A DNA stretch of 64,000 nt from Microbacterium sp. BK668 (lineage in GTDB: Bacteria > Actinomycetota > Actinomycetes > Actinomycetales > Microbacteriaceae). Where the stretch lies: the NCBI RefSeq assembly GCF_004362195.1, contig NZ_SNWG01000002.1, positions 186,001-250,000 of the forward strand, given 5' to 3'. Under the pieces are notes generated by a model, which was not told the origin of the DNA, did no database searches, and was given only the letters and a program-made list of their open reading frames with translations. Position 1 is the stretch's first letter, and every line of letters begins with the position of its first letter. The translations under genes were made by a program, and so were the position numbers. Of the stretch, positions 16,911 to 25,630 are shown one piece after another.

Positions 16911-18746
16911 GTGAGCGAGTCGGCGAGCGCGGGCCGGAGGTGGCTGCGCTGGAGCGTGCTTCCGCGCGTGCTGGCCGGCGCCCCGCCCCAGCTCCTTCTG
17001 GTCGTCGGCGTCTTCATCATCACGCTCGCGATCCTGATCGTCGCTCGTCCGCTCACCTCGCTGCTGCTGCTCGGCCTCTACGTCGGCATCAGCGCGATCG
17101 TCTCGGGTGTCATCGAGCTCGGGACGCGGCATCCGTCGCCCTCGTGGTGGACCCGCGTCGTATCGGTGCTGTGGATCCTCCTGGGCCTCGCCGTGATCGT
17201 GTGGCTCGGCCGCAGCATCGAGCTGCTGCCGGTCGCGCTCGCCATCCTGCTCGTCGTGGGCGGACTGGCGTCGATGGGCGACGCGATCTTCGGCGGCAGG
17301 GTCAGCGAGCGCGTGCTCGCCGCCGCGTGGGGGATCGCCCAGATCGGCTTCGGCATCCTCGCGCTCACGTGGCCGGTCGTCACGGTGCTCGTCGTCGCCG
17401 TCGTCTTCGGCCTGAGGATGCTGGTCTTCGGCGCGTCGCTCGTGGTCCGGGGTCTGCGCACCCTTCTCCGCCGGCCCGCACGCGGGGAAGGCGCGCAGGC
17501 CGCTGCGCCGTCGCGGGCCGCCCGGGCGTGGACGGCAGCGGGACGCTACGCGCTGGCGGTGCTGCTCATCACGGCGACCGTCGCGGGCTGGTGGGTCGAC
17601 GACTGGCTGGAGCGCGGCGCGCCCGTGGTCGACGCCTTCTACGAGCCGCCGGCCGAGGTGCCGCGCGGGCACGGCGAGCTGATCAGGGTCGACGACTATC
17701 CCGGCCGAGCGCCCTCCGGCGGGGAGGTGAAGCGGATCCTCTACACGACGCGGGACGCGATCGGCCGCCCCGCGGTCGCAAGCGCGCTCGTCATCGTGCC
17801 GACGGCGTCGAGTACCGGCCCTCGTCGCGTGGTCTCGTGGAACCACGGGACCACCGGCGTCGCTCGCGGCTGCGCCCCGAGCCTCCGCGACGACGCCGCG
17901 ACGCGGTGGGCCATTCCGGCGCTCGAGGAGGCTCTCGCCCGGAACTGGGTGGTCGTCGCTTCGGACTATGCCGGTCAGGGCGCGCCGGGCGTGTTCCCGT
18001 ACCTCATCGGAGAGGGGGAGGCGAGGTCGTCGCTCGACGCGGTCCTGGCGGCGGGTTCGATCGACGGCCTCTGGCTCTCGCGCGAGATCGTCGTGTGGGG
18101 TCATTCGCAGGGAGGGCACGCCGCCCTGTGGGCCGAGCCGATCGTCGCGGACTACGCGCCCGATCTCCGCGTGCGCGGCACCGCCGTGCTCTCACCCGTG
18201 ACCGACACGGCGGCGCTGGCCGACGAGCTCACGCGGGGGAACACGAACGCGCTGCTCTCGGTCCTCATCGCGTGGGTGCTCGTCCCTTACGCCGACACCT
18301 ACCCCGAGATCGAGCTGGACGACTACGTGGCGCCGGGCGCGCGGCTCATCGTGCGGGAGCTCACGCAGCGGTGCCCGTCCGAACCCGGGGCGATCGTCTC
18401 GGTCGTCGCGGCCCTGGGCGTGTCGGAGACGACTCCGCTCTACACCGCCGATCTCACCTCGGGAGCCTTCGGCCGCCGCCTGGATCAGAACGCCGCGAAC
18501 GGGCCGTGGGCGTCGCCCGTGCTCCTGACGTGGGGGACGGACGACGAGGTGATCCCGCCCAGCCTCCAGGAGGCCTTCGTGGAGACGGCGTGCGCGCAGG
18601 GGACGAAGCTCCGCTGGGTCGTGATGCAGGGCTACGACCATCTCGGCGTGCTGCTTCCCTCGTCGCGATTCCTGCCTTCGCTGGTGCGCTGGACCGACGC
18701 CCGCTTCTCCGGCTCCGACGATCCGGTCGACGATTGCGGCCGGTGA
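16911..18746 (+). CDS. DUF308 (HdeD-like) membrane domain fused to a secretory-lipase-type hydrolase
   Basis: Two-part protein of 611 aa. Residues about 20-190 contain six hydrophobic helices with short repeats, such as LLLVVGVFIITLAILIV and LLLLGLYVGISAIVSG, resembling HdeD/DUF308 membrane proteins. A further helix follows near 210-225. The rest is an alpha/beta hydrolase of the LIP secretory-lipase type with nucleophile Ser399 in WGHSQGG, acid Asp545 in GTDDEVIPP and His577 in GYDHLGVL. The hydrolase is probably tethered on the outer face of the membrane. The GTG at 16911 follows TACCAT (16899-16904) by 6 nt. Its substrate (esters or lipids) cannot be told from sequence. Confidence 0.85.
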   Translation: MSESASAGRRWLRWSVLPRVLAGAPPQLLLVVGVFIITLAILIVARPLTSLLLLGLYVGISAIVSGVIELGTRHPSPSWWTRVVSVLWILLGLAVIVWLGRSIELLPVALAILLVVGGLASMGDAIFGGRVSERVLAAAWGIAQIGFGILALTWPVVTVLVVAVVFGLRMLVFGASLVVRGLRTLLRRPARGEGAQAAAPSRAARAWTAAGRYALAVLLITATVAGWWVDDWLERGAPVVDAFYEPPAEVPRGHGELIRVDDYPGRAPSGGEVKRILYTTRDAIGRPAVASALVIVPTASSTGPRRVVSWNHGTTGVARGCAPSLRDDAATRWAIPALEEALARNWVVVASDYAGQGAPGVFPYLIGEGEARSSLDAVLAAGSIDGLWLSREIVVWGHSQGGHAALWAEPIVADYAPDLRVRGTAVLSPVTDTAALADELTRGNTNALLSVLIAWVLVPYADTYPEIELDDYVAPGARLIVRELTQRCPSEPGAIVSVVAALGVSETTPLYTADLTSGAFGRRLDQNAANGPWASPVLLTWGTDDEVIPPSLQEAFVETACAQGTKLRWVVMQGYDHLGVLLPSSRFLPSLVRWTDARFSGSDDPVDDCGR

Positions 18747-18828
18747 CCGCCGCGGGCAGCGGCGGCCGGTGACCGCCGCGGGCGGCGGCGGTCGGTGACC
18801 GCCGCGGGTGACGCGGCCGGTGATCCGG
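18740..18828 (+). repeat. 26-bp tandem repeat spanning the lipase stop codon
   Basis: Units beginning CCGGTGACCGCCGCGGG at 18740, 18766 and 18792 (the third with one change) and a degenerate fourth at 18817, period 26. The first copy contains the lipase stop codon TGA (18744-18746), so the gene end appears to have been copied into the non-coding flank. Confidence 0.88.
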
Positions 18829-18833
18829 TCCGC

Positions 18834-19670
18834 TCAGATGCGCGCGTAGCGGGCGCGGAAGGCGCAGAACACCGCGTATGCGAGGAAGCCCACGCCGACG
18901 AGGCCCGCGAGCCAGGGCCCGATCGGCAGACGCAGGAGGGCCTGCATCGCGCCGTCGAGGCCGCCGGCGGCCTGCGGGTCCACGCGCACGGCCGCGATCA
19001 CGAGGATGATCCCGACGGCGACGAGGGCGAGCCCCTTCGCGAGGAAGCCCACGACGCCGAGGGCTTTCACGAACGCTCCGAAGGCGCCGTCCGGAAGCTC
19101 GACCTTCTTCTCGAAGCTGCGCAGAACCCCCATGACGACGAACGCGACGCCCCCGCCCCCGATCGCCAGACCGATCAGTCCCAGCACGAACGGGCCCCCG
19201 GGGATCGAGAGGATGCCGCCGCTGACGTTCTCGGCAGCCCTCTCCCCGCTCGGCCGGACGCCCACGGCGACGGCCGCTGAGAACAGACCGAGCGCGACGA
19301 AGACGACCGCCTGGCCCCACTCCGCCAGCCGCCGGCCCCATTTCCCCGCCGCGCCGCGGACGTCGCCGCGGAGGTCGCGGGTGAGCAGGCCCTCCGCAGC
19401 GTGCCAGGCGCCGAGGGCGCACAGCGCCACCGCGAGCGCCCACAGCGCCGCGAAGCCGAGCGGCGCGGCGGCGATCGCCTTGAATGCGCCCGCCTGATCG
19501 GTCTCGCCGTCGCCGCCGAAGGCGAGGATGAGGACGAGGACCCCGACGAGCGCGTGCACGACGCCGTTCGCCACGTATCCGGCCCGGGCGAGCCATCGCA
19601 GCGCGGAGCTCTTCTCGACCTTGCGCGCGGCGTCCTTCGCGCCGGCCTTGACGTCGCTTGGCGTGCCCAC
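18834..19670 (-). CDS. DUF1206-family integral membrane protein
   Basis: Membrane protein (278 aa) with three repeated two-helix units, each opening with a similar phrase: ARAGYVANGVVHALVGVLVL, GRRLAEWGQAVVFVALGLFS and VKALGVVGFLAKGLALVAVG. This triple repeat is the DUF1206 architecture found widely in actinobacteria; the function is unknown. The N-terminus before the first helix is charged (KAGAKDAARKVEKS) and cytosolic. The GTG at 19670 is preceded on the minus strand by TAGGCT (19682-19677) with 6 nt between, indicating a leaderless mRNA. It is divergent from nusA. Confidence 0.88.
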   Translation of the reverse strand: MGTPSDVKAGAKDAARKVEKSSALRWLARAGYVANGVVHALVGVLVLILAFGGDGETDQAGAFKAIAAAPLGFAALWALAVALCALGAWHAAEGLLTRDLRGDVRGAAGKWGRRLAEWGQAVVFVALGLFSAAVAVGVRPSGERAAENVSGGILSIPGGPFVLGLIGLAIGGGGVAFVVMGVLRSFEKKVELPDGAFGAFVKALGVVGFLAKGLALVAVGIILVIAAVRVDPQAAGGLDGAMQALLRLPIGPWLAGLVGVGFLAYAVFCAFRARYARI

Positions 19671-19849
19671 CTGACCAGCCTAGGAAAGGGATCGCGCGTG
19701 TGCGGAGTCTTGACGCGCGTGCCCGACCGGGTCGCGTCGACCGCCAGCCCGCTCCCAGCCGGTGGAATGAGGCATCCGGTAACGTTATGGGGATGTCGAG
19801 GGGAGTGACGCCCTCGGTGAGAGCTGAATAGGGAAGAGGAGAGATCACT

Positions 19850-20839
19850 GTGGACATCGATCTCGGACTGCTGCGGACCGTCGAGCGGGAGAAGGAGATC
19901 CCCTTCGACGAACTCGTGGGCATCATCGAGCAGGCGATTCTGACCGCCTACGCCAAGCACACCTCTCCCACGGGCGAACTGCCGCCCGGCGCCCGCGCTC
20001 AGCTCGACCGCAAGACCGGTCACGTCGCGGTCTTCATCCCGCTGCTCGACGACGAGGGCGCGGTCGTCGGCGAGGAGGAGTCGACCCCCGAGGACTTCGG
20101 CCGCATCGCCGCCTTCGCCGCGAAGCAGGTGATCAGCCAGCGCCTGCGCGACATCGCCGACGATGCGGTTCTCGGCGAGTTCCGCGGCAAGGAGGGCGAC
20201 ATCGTCGCCGGTGTCGTGCAGCAGGGCCCGAACCCCCGCATGGTGCACGTCGACCTCGGCACGGTCGAGGCCATCCTCCCGCCTGAAGAGCAGGTGCCGG
20301 GCGAGGAATACCCGCACGGCTCGCGTCTGCGGGTGTATGTCACCTCGGTCGCGAAGGGGACGAAGGGTCCCTCGATCACCGTGTCGCGCACGCACCCCGG
20401 TCTCGTGCGCAAGCTGTTCGCGCTCGAGGTGCCGGAGATCGCCGCAGGACTCGTAGAGATCGTCTCCCTCGCCCGCGAGGCCGGGCACCGCACGAAGATC
20501 GCGGTGAAGGCGAACGACCCGACGATCAACGCGAAGGGCGCGTGCATCGGCGAGCTCGGCCGGCGCGTGCGGGCGGTCACGGAGGAGCTGGGCGGCGAGA
20601 AGATCGACATCGTGGATTACGACCCGGAGCTGGCGAAGTTCGTCGCGAACGCCCTGTCGCCCGCGAAGGTGTCGTCGAGCTTCGTCCTCGATGCGAACAG
20701 CAAGGCGGTCCGCGCGCTCGTGCCCGACTATCAGCTCTCGCTCGCGATCGGCAAGGAAGGTCAGAACGCCCGCCTCGCCGCGAAGCTCACCGGCGCGAAG
20801 ATCGACATCCAGCCGGACTCGATCCTCGAGGACGCCTGA
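19850..20839 (+). CDS. nusA: Transcription termination/antitermination protein NusA
   Basis: NusA (329 aa), an RNA polymerase-binding factor for pausing, termination and antitermination. It has the N-terminal polymerase-binding domain (DIDLGLLRTVEREKEIPFDELVG, cited in part), an S1 domain around 115-185, and two KH domains with GACIGELGRRVRAV and the second with LSLAIGKEGQNARLA. It lacks the acidic C-terminal repeats of the E. coli protein, as usual in actinobacteria. The GTG at 19850 follows AGAGGAGAG. RimP, which often precedes NusA, is not encoded here: the upstream gene is DUF1206 on the other strand. Confidence 0.96.
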   Translation: MDIDLGLLRTVEREKEIPFDELVGIIEQAILTAYAKHTSPTGELPPGARAQLDRKTGHVAVFIPLLDDEGAVVGEEESTPEDFGRIAAFAAKQVISQRLRDIADDAVLGEFRGKEGDIVAGVVQQGPNPRMVHVDLGTVEAILPPEEQVPGEEYPHGSRLRVYVTSVAKGTKGPSITVSRTHPGLVRKLFALEVPEIAAGLVEIVSLAREAGHRTKIAVKANDPTINAKGACIGELGRRVRAVTEELGGEKIDIVDYDPELAKFVANALSPAKVSSSFVLDANSKAVRALVPDYQLSLAIGKEGQNARLAAKLTGAKIDIQPDSILEDA

Positions 20840-20918
20840 CGCGGGCCGGCCGGCGTGTGCCGGCTCGGGCTTCACCGGTGCGGGAGGGAGGTCCGGGGGA
20901 GGATTCCCCGGGTGTAGA

Positions 20919-21191
20919 ATGATTCCTGTACGAACGTGCGTCGGATGCCGCACGCGTGCTTCCCGCTCCGCCCTTCTCAGGGTGGTCGCCATCGATTCCG
21001 TTCTCGTCGTCGACGAGCGCGCGATCCTGCCGGGGAGGGGCGCGTGGGTGCACGAGACCCGCGAATGCATGGATGCCGCACTCCGGCGCCGCGCTTTCGT
21101 ACGGGCACTCCGTGTGTCAGGCCCGCTTGACACGCAGACCATCGAGAAACGGCTGAACGGCTATGGAAACAAAGTGAACGGCTCGAAATGA
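20919..21191 (+). CDS. YlxR-family RNA-binding protein (DUF448)
   Basis: Short YlxR/DUF448 protein of about 90 aa encoded between nusA and infB, its conserved position. The core is PVRTCVGCRTRASRSALLRVV, cited as RTCVGCR and LLRVV, followed by the RGAWVHETREC segment. YlxR binds RNA and has been linked to RNase P and nucleoid functions. I place the start at the ATG 20919, just before the conserved PVRTCVGC. TAGAAT overlaps this ATG (20915-20920), which may be chance or a promoter for the downstream infB part of the operon. Confidence 0.88.
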   Translation: MIPVRTCVGCRTRASRSALLRVVAIDSVLVVDERAILPGRGAWVHETRECMDAALRRRAFVRALRVSGPLDTQTIEKRLNGYGNKVNGSK

Positions 21192-21216
21192 GACCCGTCC
21201 GCGACTAATGGTCTGC

Positions 21217-21241
21217 CCTGTCTGGGCAGGCCCCAGACAGG
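21217..21241 (+). promoter_or_regulatory. Hairpin covering the infB ribosome binding site
   Basis: Perfect 10-bp stem CCTGTCTGGG with CCCAGACAGG, loop CAGGC. The 3' arm contains most of the infB Shine-Dalgarno CAGGAG (21238-21243), so the fold would block translation. A competing 6-bp hairpin (CTGCCC 21213-21218 with GGGCAG 21224-21229) would free it. Confidence 0.6.
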
Positions 21242-21248
21242 AGAATTT

Positions 21249-24074
21249 GTGGCTGCCAAACCACGCGTGCACGAGATCGCTTCCGAACTCGGCGTCGACA
21301 GCAAGGTCGCTCTGGCCAAGCTGAAGGAACTCGGGGAGTTCGTCAAGAGCCCCTCGTCCACCATCGAGCCCCCCGTGGCTCGCAAGCTCCGCGCTGCCCT
21401 CGAGGCGGAGGGGGCTGCCAAGCCCGCCGCTGCCCCCGCGCAGTCGCCGGCTTCTTCCGCGCGTCCCGCCGGCCGTCCCGGCCCGGTGCGCCCCCCGGCT
21501 CCCGCCGCGCCCGCGGCATCCGCTCCCTCGGCCCCCGCGCGCCCCGCGGCGGCGCCGTCCTCCGCGGCGCCGGCGCCGGCGCCCGCGTCCGCGGCGCCCA
21601 CCCCCGCTCCCGCCCCCAAGCCGGCTGAGCCGGTCGCACCGGCGGCCAAGGCGGCCCCCGCCGCGCCCGCGCCCGCTGCTCCCGCAGCCAAGCCCGGTGG
21701 CCCCAAGCCCGGCCCCGCCGCCACGCCGCAGCCGCCGCGTCCCGGCGGCGCCCCGCGTCCGGGCAACAACCCGTTCGCGTCCAGCCAGGGGATGGGTCAG
21801 CGCCCCGGCGGTCCGCGCCCCGGCAACAACCCGTTCGCGTCGAGCCAGGGCATGGGCCAGCGGCCGACGCCCGGCAACATCCCGCGCCCGCAGGCGCCGC
21901 GTCCCGGGGCCCCGCGTCCCGGGGCCCCGCGTCCGGGCGGCGCGGGTCGTCCCGGTGGCGGCGGACGTCCCGGCGCGCCGTTCCAGCAGCGTCCCGGCGG
22001 CCCCGGTCGTCCCGGCGGTGCCGGCGGCGGCTTCCAGCGTCCCGGTGCTCCCGGCGGCGCCCCCGGCGGCGGCTTCGCCGGTCGGCCCGGTGGGGGCGGC
22101 GGTCGCGGCCGTGGTCCGGGCGGTGGCACCGCGGGTGCCTTCGGCAAGGGCGGCGGCAAGTCGAAGCAGCGCAAGTCGCGTCGCGCGAAGCGGCAGGAGT
22201 TCGAGATGCGGTCGGCGCCCGTCGTCGGCGGCGTCAACGTCCAGAAGGGCAACGGCGAGATCATCCGCCTGCGCCGCGGCGCGTCGATCGCCGACTTCGC
22301 CGACAAGCTCGAGGCCCTGAACGGCTACACCGTCCAGCCCGGAACGCTCGTCACGATCCTGTTCAACCTCGGAGAGATGGCCACGGCGACCGAGTCGCTG
22401 GATGAGGCCACCTTCGAGGTGCTCGGCGCCGAGCTCGGCTACAAGATCCAGATGGTCTCGCCCGAGGACGAGGACAAGGAGCTCCTCGAGGGCTTCGGTC
22501 TCGACCTCGAGGCCGAGCTCGAGGCGGAGAACGAGGAGGACCTCGAGATCCGGCCCCCGGTCGTCACCGTCATGGGTCACGTCGACCACGGTAAGACGCG
22601 CCTCCTCGACGCCATCCGCCAGACCAATGTGGTCGCGGGCGAGGCGGGCGGCATCACGCAGCACATCGGTGCGTACCAGGTCTGGACCGAGCACGACGGC
22701 ATCGAGCGCGCGATCACCTTCATCGACACCCCGGGTCACGAGGCGTTCACCGCCATGCGTGCCCGTGGTGCGCAGGTGACCGACATCGCGATCCTCGTGG
22801 TCGCGGCCGACGACGGCATCATGCCGCAGACGGTCGAGGCGCTCAACCACGCCCAGGCGGCGAACGTGCCGATCGTGGTCGCGGTCAACAAGGTCGACAA
22901 GCCGGACGCCAACCCCGCCAAGGTGCGTCAGCAGCTCACCGAGTACGGGCTGGTCGCCGAGGAGTACGGCGGCGACGTGCTGTTCGTGGACGTCTCGGCG
23001 CGCCAGGGGACCGGCATCCAGGAGCTCCTCGACGCCGTCCTGCTGACGGCCGACGCGGGCCTGGATCTCACCGCGAACCCGAACAAGGACGCCCGCGGTG
23101 TCGCGATCGAGGCGAAGCTCGACAAGGGCCGCGGTTCCGTCGCGACGGTGCTCATCCAGTCGGGGACGCTGCGTGTCGGTGACGCGATCGTCGCGGGCAC
23201 CGCGTACGGTCGCGTCCGCGCCATGATCGACGAGAACGGCGACGCGGTCGAAGAGGCCTACCCGTCGCGTCCCGTCCAGGTGCAGGGGCTCAACTCGGTC
23301 CCGCGCGCCGGTGACACGTTCATCGTGACGGAGGAGGACCGCACCGCGCGCCAGATCGCCGAGAAGCGCGAGGCCGCCGAGCGCAACGCCCAGCTGGCCA
23401 AGGCCCGCAAGCGCATCTCGCTCGAGGACTTCACGCGCGCTCTCGAAGAGGGCAAGGTCGAGTCGCTCAACCTCATCATCAAGGGCGACGTGTCGGGTGC
23501 CGTCGAGGCGCTCGAGGAGTCGCTGCTCAAGATCGAGGTCGACGAGTCGGTGCAGCTGCGGATCATCCACCGCGGCGTCGGCGCGATCACCGAGTCCGAC
23601 ATCAACCTCGCCACGATCGACAACGCGATCGTCATCGGGTTCAACGTCCGTCCCGACACGAAGGCGCGCGAGCGGGCCGCCCGCGAGGGCGTGGACGTCC
23701 GGTTCTACTCGGTCATCTACAACGCGATCGACGATGTCGAGCAGTCGCTCAAGGGTCTGCTCAAGCCCGAGTACGAAGAGGTCCAGTCCGGCGTCGCCGA
23801 GATCCGCGAGGTGTTCCGCTCGTCGAAGTTCGGCAACATCGCCGGTGTCATCGTCCGCTCCGGCACGATCACGCGCAACGCGAAGGCGCGCGTCATCCGC
23901 GACGGCGTCGTCATCGCCGATGGCCTGGCCATCGAGTCGCTGCGTCGCTTCAAGGACGACGTCACCGAGGTCCGCACGGACTTCGAAGCCGGTATCGGGC
24001 TCGGCAAGTACAACGACATCCAGGTCGGCGACGAGATCGAGACCACCGAACTGGTCGAGAAGCCGCGAGGCTGA
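21249..24074 (+). CDS. infB: Translation initiation factor IF-2
   Basis: IF-2 (941 aa), the GTPase that places initiator tRNA on the ribosome. It starts with the IF2_N module ([21 protein letters not shown], cited in part). About 320 residues of Pro/Ala/Gly-rich low complexity follow, including two copies of [17 protein letters not shown] (coded around 21766-21865). A second IF2_N region follows, then the G domain with GHVDHGKT at 443-450, DTPGHE and NKVDKPDAN. Domains II-IV run to the C-terminus. The GTG at 21249 is set by CAGGAG 5 nt upstream, which sits in a hairpin. The low-complexity region uses strongly GC-biased codons, as in other actinobacterial IF-2. Confidence 0.97.
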   Translation: MAAKPRVHEIASELGVDSKVALAKLKELGEFVKSPSSTIEPPVARKLRAALEAEGAAKPAAAPAQSPASSARPAGRPGPVRPPAPAAPAASAPSAPARPAAAPSSAAPAPAPASAAPTPAPAPKPAEPVAPAAKAAPAAPAPAAPAAKPGGPKPGPAATPQPPRPGGAPRPGNNPFASSQGMGQRPGGPRPGNNPFASSQGMGQRPTPGNIPRPQAPRPGAPRPGAPRPGGAGRPGGGGRPGAPFQQRPGGPGRPGGAGGGFQRPGAPGGAPGGGFAGRPGGGGGRGRGPGGGTAGAFGKGGGKSKQRKSRRAKRQEFEMRSAPVVGGVNVQKGNGEIIRLRRGASIADFADKLEALNGYTVQPGTLVTILFNLGEMATATESLDEATFEVLGAELGYKIQMVSPEDEDKELLEGFGLDLEAELEAENEEDLEIRPPVVTVMGHVDHGKTRLLDAIRQTNVVAGEAGGITQHIGAYQVWTEHDGIERAITFIDTPGHEAFTAMRARGAQVTDIAILVVAADDGIMPQTVEALNHAQAANVPIVVAVNKVDKPDANPAKVRQQLTEYGLVAEEYGGDVLFVDVSARQGTGIQELLDAVLLTADAGLDLTANPNKDARGVAIEAKLDKGRGSVATVLIQSGTLRVGDAIVAGTAYGRVRAMIDENGDAVEEAYPSRPVQVQGLNSVPRAGDTFIVTEEDRTARQIAEKREAAERNAQLAKARKRISLEDFTRALEEGKVESLNLIIKGDVSGAVEALEESLLKIEVDESVQLRIIHRGVGAITESDINLATIDNAIVIGFNVRPDTKARERAAREGVDVRFYSVIYNAIDDVEQSLKGLLKPEYEEVQSGVAEIREVFRSSKFGNIAGVIVRSGTITRNAKARVIRDGVVIADGLAIESLRRFKDDVTEVRTDFEAGIGLGKYNDIQVGDEIETTELVEKPRG

Positions 24075-24082
24075 CAACAGTT

Positions 24083-24172
24083 CCGGTCGTTGAGCGAGCG
24101 AAGCGAGACGGAACGCGCCGTGCGAACGCGACGCGTTTCGTCTCGTCGCTCCGCTCCTCGTCCAACGTCCGG
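24083..24172 (+). repeat. REP-like palindromic element between infB and rbfA
   Basis: Left arm GGTCGTTGAGCGAGCGAAGC and onward (24085-24117), right arm complementary with a few differences (TTTCGTCTCGTCGCTCCGCT and onward, 24132-24170). The long imperfect palindrome resembles intergenic palindromes common in this family of bacteria. It fills the gap after infB. Confidence 0.75.
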
Positions 24173-24187
24173 GGAAAAGGAACACTC

Positions 24188-24622
24188 ATGGCAAGCGAAC
24201 GTCAAGCCCGCCTCGGCGACCGCATCCGCGTCATCCTCGCGGAGCGCCTCGAGCGGGGTCTTCGCGACCCGCGACTGGGCTTCGTGACGATCACCGACGT
24301 CCGCGTCACGGGCGACCTGCAGCACGCCTCGGTCTTCTACACCGTGCTCGGGTCGGAGGAGGAGCGCAACGCCTCCGCGGAGGCGCTCAAGTCGGCCACC
24401 GGGATGCTGCGCTCCGAGGTCGGCAAGCACCTCAACGTGCGACTCACCCCGACCCTGGAGTTCATCCCGGACGCGATCCCGGAGAACGCGGGGCACATCG
24501 AGGATCTCCTTCGCGAGGCGCGCGAGCGCGACGCCGCCGTGGCGGGGATCGCCGCCTCGGCGAGCTATGCCGGCGAGCCGGACCCCTACGTCAAGCCGCG
24601 CGAGGACGACGACGAGGACTGA
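24188..24622 (+). CDS. rbfA: 30S ribosome-binding factor A
   Basis: RbfA (144 aa), a KH-fold factor for late 16S rRNA processing and 30S maturation and cold adaptation. Family features include RQARLGDRIRVILAERLERGLRDPRLGFVTI, cited as RLGDRIR and DPRLGFVTITDV, then HASVFYTVLG and the C-terminal LEFIPDAIPENAGHIEDLL, cited in part. The acidic tail PREDDDED is typical of actinobacterial versions. The ATG at 24188 follows GGAAAAGGAA. It sits downstream of infB behind the palindromic element and converges with mutY over 15 bp. Confidence 0.95.
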   Translation: MASERQARLGDRIRVILAERLERGLRDPRLGFVTITDVRVTGDLQHASVFYTVLGSEEERNASAEALKSATGMLRSEVGKHLNVRLTPTLEFIPDAIPENAGHIEDLLREARERDAAVAGIAASASYAGEPDPYVKPREDDDED

Positions 24623-24637
24623 CCCCCGGCGCCGGCG

Positions 24638-25504
24638 TCAGCGGGGGAGTCGCAGGAAACCGCCGGATGCCTCGGCGAGGCCGTCGGCGAGAAGCGAGTC
24701 GATCGCGCGGTCGCGCTGCCGCGGGTCCGGCCAGTGCGGCACGACGTCGTCGAGCGGCACCGCGTAGGACGCGGCATCCCGGAGCACTCTGAGCACCGCG
24801 CCGCGCGCCTGGCGATCGCTGCCCTCGTAGCGCGCCTGCCGGCGGCGCTCGTCGCCGGTGTCGGGGAAGCCCGCAAGGCGCCACGCGCACCGCTCGGCGA
24901 GGGGACAGATCCCGCACCGCGGCGACCGCGCGATGCACACGGTCGCGCCGAGCTCCATCGCGGCCGCGTTCACGACGGCCGCGTCCCCGTCGTCGGCGGG
25001 AAGCACCGCGTCCATCGCCGCGAGGTCGCGGCGGGCCGGGGGACCCGGCTGCGACCTGCCCGCCACCGCCCGCGCCAGCACACGGCGCGTGTTCGTGTCG
25101 ACGACGGGATGCCTCTGGCCGTAGGCGAAGACCGACACGGCGCGCGCGGTGTAGTCGCCGATGCCCGGAAGAGCCAGGAGCGCCTCGACGTCGCTCGGGA
25201 CGACGCCTCCGTGCCGATCTCGGATCTCGACCGCCGCGCGGTGCAGCCACAGCGCCCGGCGGGGGTAGCCGAGGTTGGCCCACTGCCTCACGGCCTCGGC
25301 CGGGGCATCCGCGGCCAGCGCCGTGGGAGTCGGCCACCGTCGCAGCCACGCTTCGAGGTGGGGGATGACGCGGTCGACCGGGGTCTGCTGGAGCATGAAC
25401 TCGCTCACGAGCACGCCCCACGCGCCGAATCCGGGCCTCCGCCAGGGCAGGTCCCGGGCGTGCTCGCCGTACCACGCGATAAGCGGCATCGCGAGATCGG
25501 GCAT
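24638..25504 (-). CDS. mutY: A/G-specific adenine glycosylase (MutY-type, no NUDIX domain)
   Basis: Helix-hairpin-helix DNA glycosylase (288 aa) that removes adenine mispaired with 8-oxoguanine. Features: EFMLQQTPVDRV with the catalytic Glu, the HhH LPGIGDYTARAV with the MutY-type Tyr, VDTNTRRVLARA with the catalytic Asp, and a [4Fe-4S] loop C-x6-C-x2-C-x5-C in CIARSPRCGICPLAERC. The C-terminal NUDIX-like domain that reads 8-oxoguanine in E. coli is absent, as in shorter actinobacterial homologues. The ATG at 25504 follows TAGGCT (minus, 25517-25512) by 7 nt. Confidence 0.9.
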   Translation of the reverse strand: MPDLAMPLIAWYGEHARDLPWRRPGFGAWGVLVSEFMLQQTPVDRVIPHLEAWLRRWPTPTALAADAPAEAVRQWANLGYPRRALWLHRAAVEIRDRHGGVVPSDVEALLALPGIGDYTARAVSVFAYGQRHPVVDTNTRRVLARAVAGRSQPGPPARRDLAAMDAVLPADDGDAAVVNAAAMELGATVCIARSPRCGICPLAERCAWRLAGFPDTGDERRRQARYEGSDRQARGAVLRVLRDAASYAVPLDDVVPHWPDPRQRDRAIDSLLADGLAEASGGFLRLPR

Positions 25505-25511
25505 GCCGATC

Positions 25512-25624
25512 AGCCTAGGTCGCGCCGCCGCGTGCGCGCTCGCATGGCCGTCCGTCGGTCCGGCATCCGGAGCGGATGCACGCCGCCTGCGGCATCCGTC
25601 CGGCGTCTGTCGTCGCCGTAGGCT
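25512..25624. promoter_or_regulatory. Divergent leaderless promoters, mutY and kinase gene
   Basis: TAGGCT on the minus strand (25517-25512) serves mutY, and TAGGCT on the plus strand (25619-25624) lies 6 nt before the kinase ATG. The identical -10 boxes suggest the same housekeeping sigma factor. Confidence 0.65.
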
Positions 25625-25630
25625 GGGAGC

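Noticed and set aside
21117..24185. 1022-codon minus-strand frame
   Set aside because: Antisense to infB; low-complexity Arg/Gly/Asp composition and no start signal. infB motifs are decisive.
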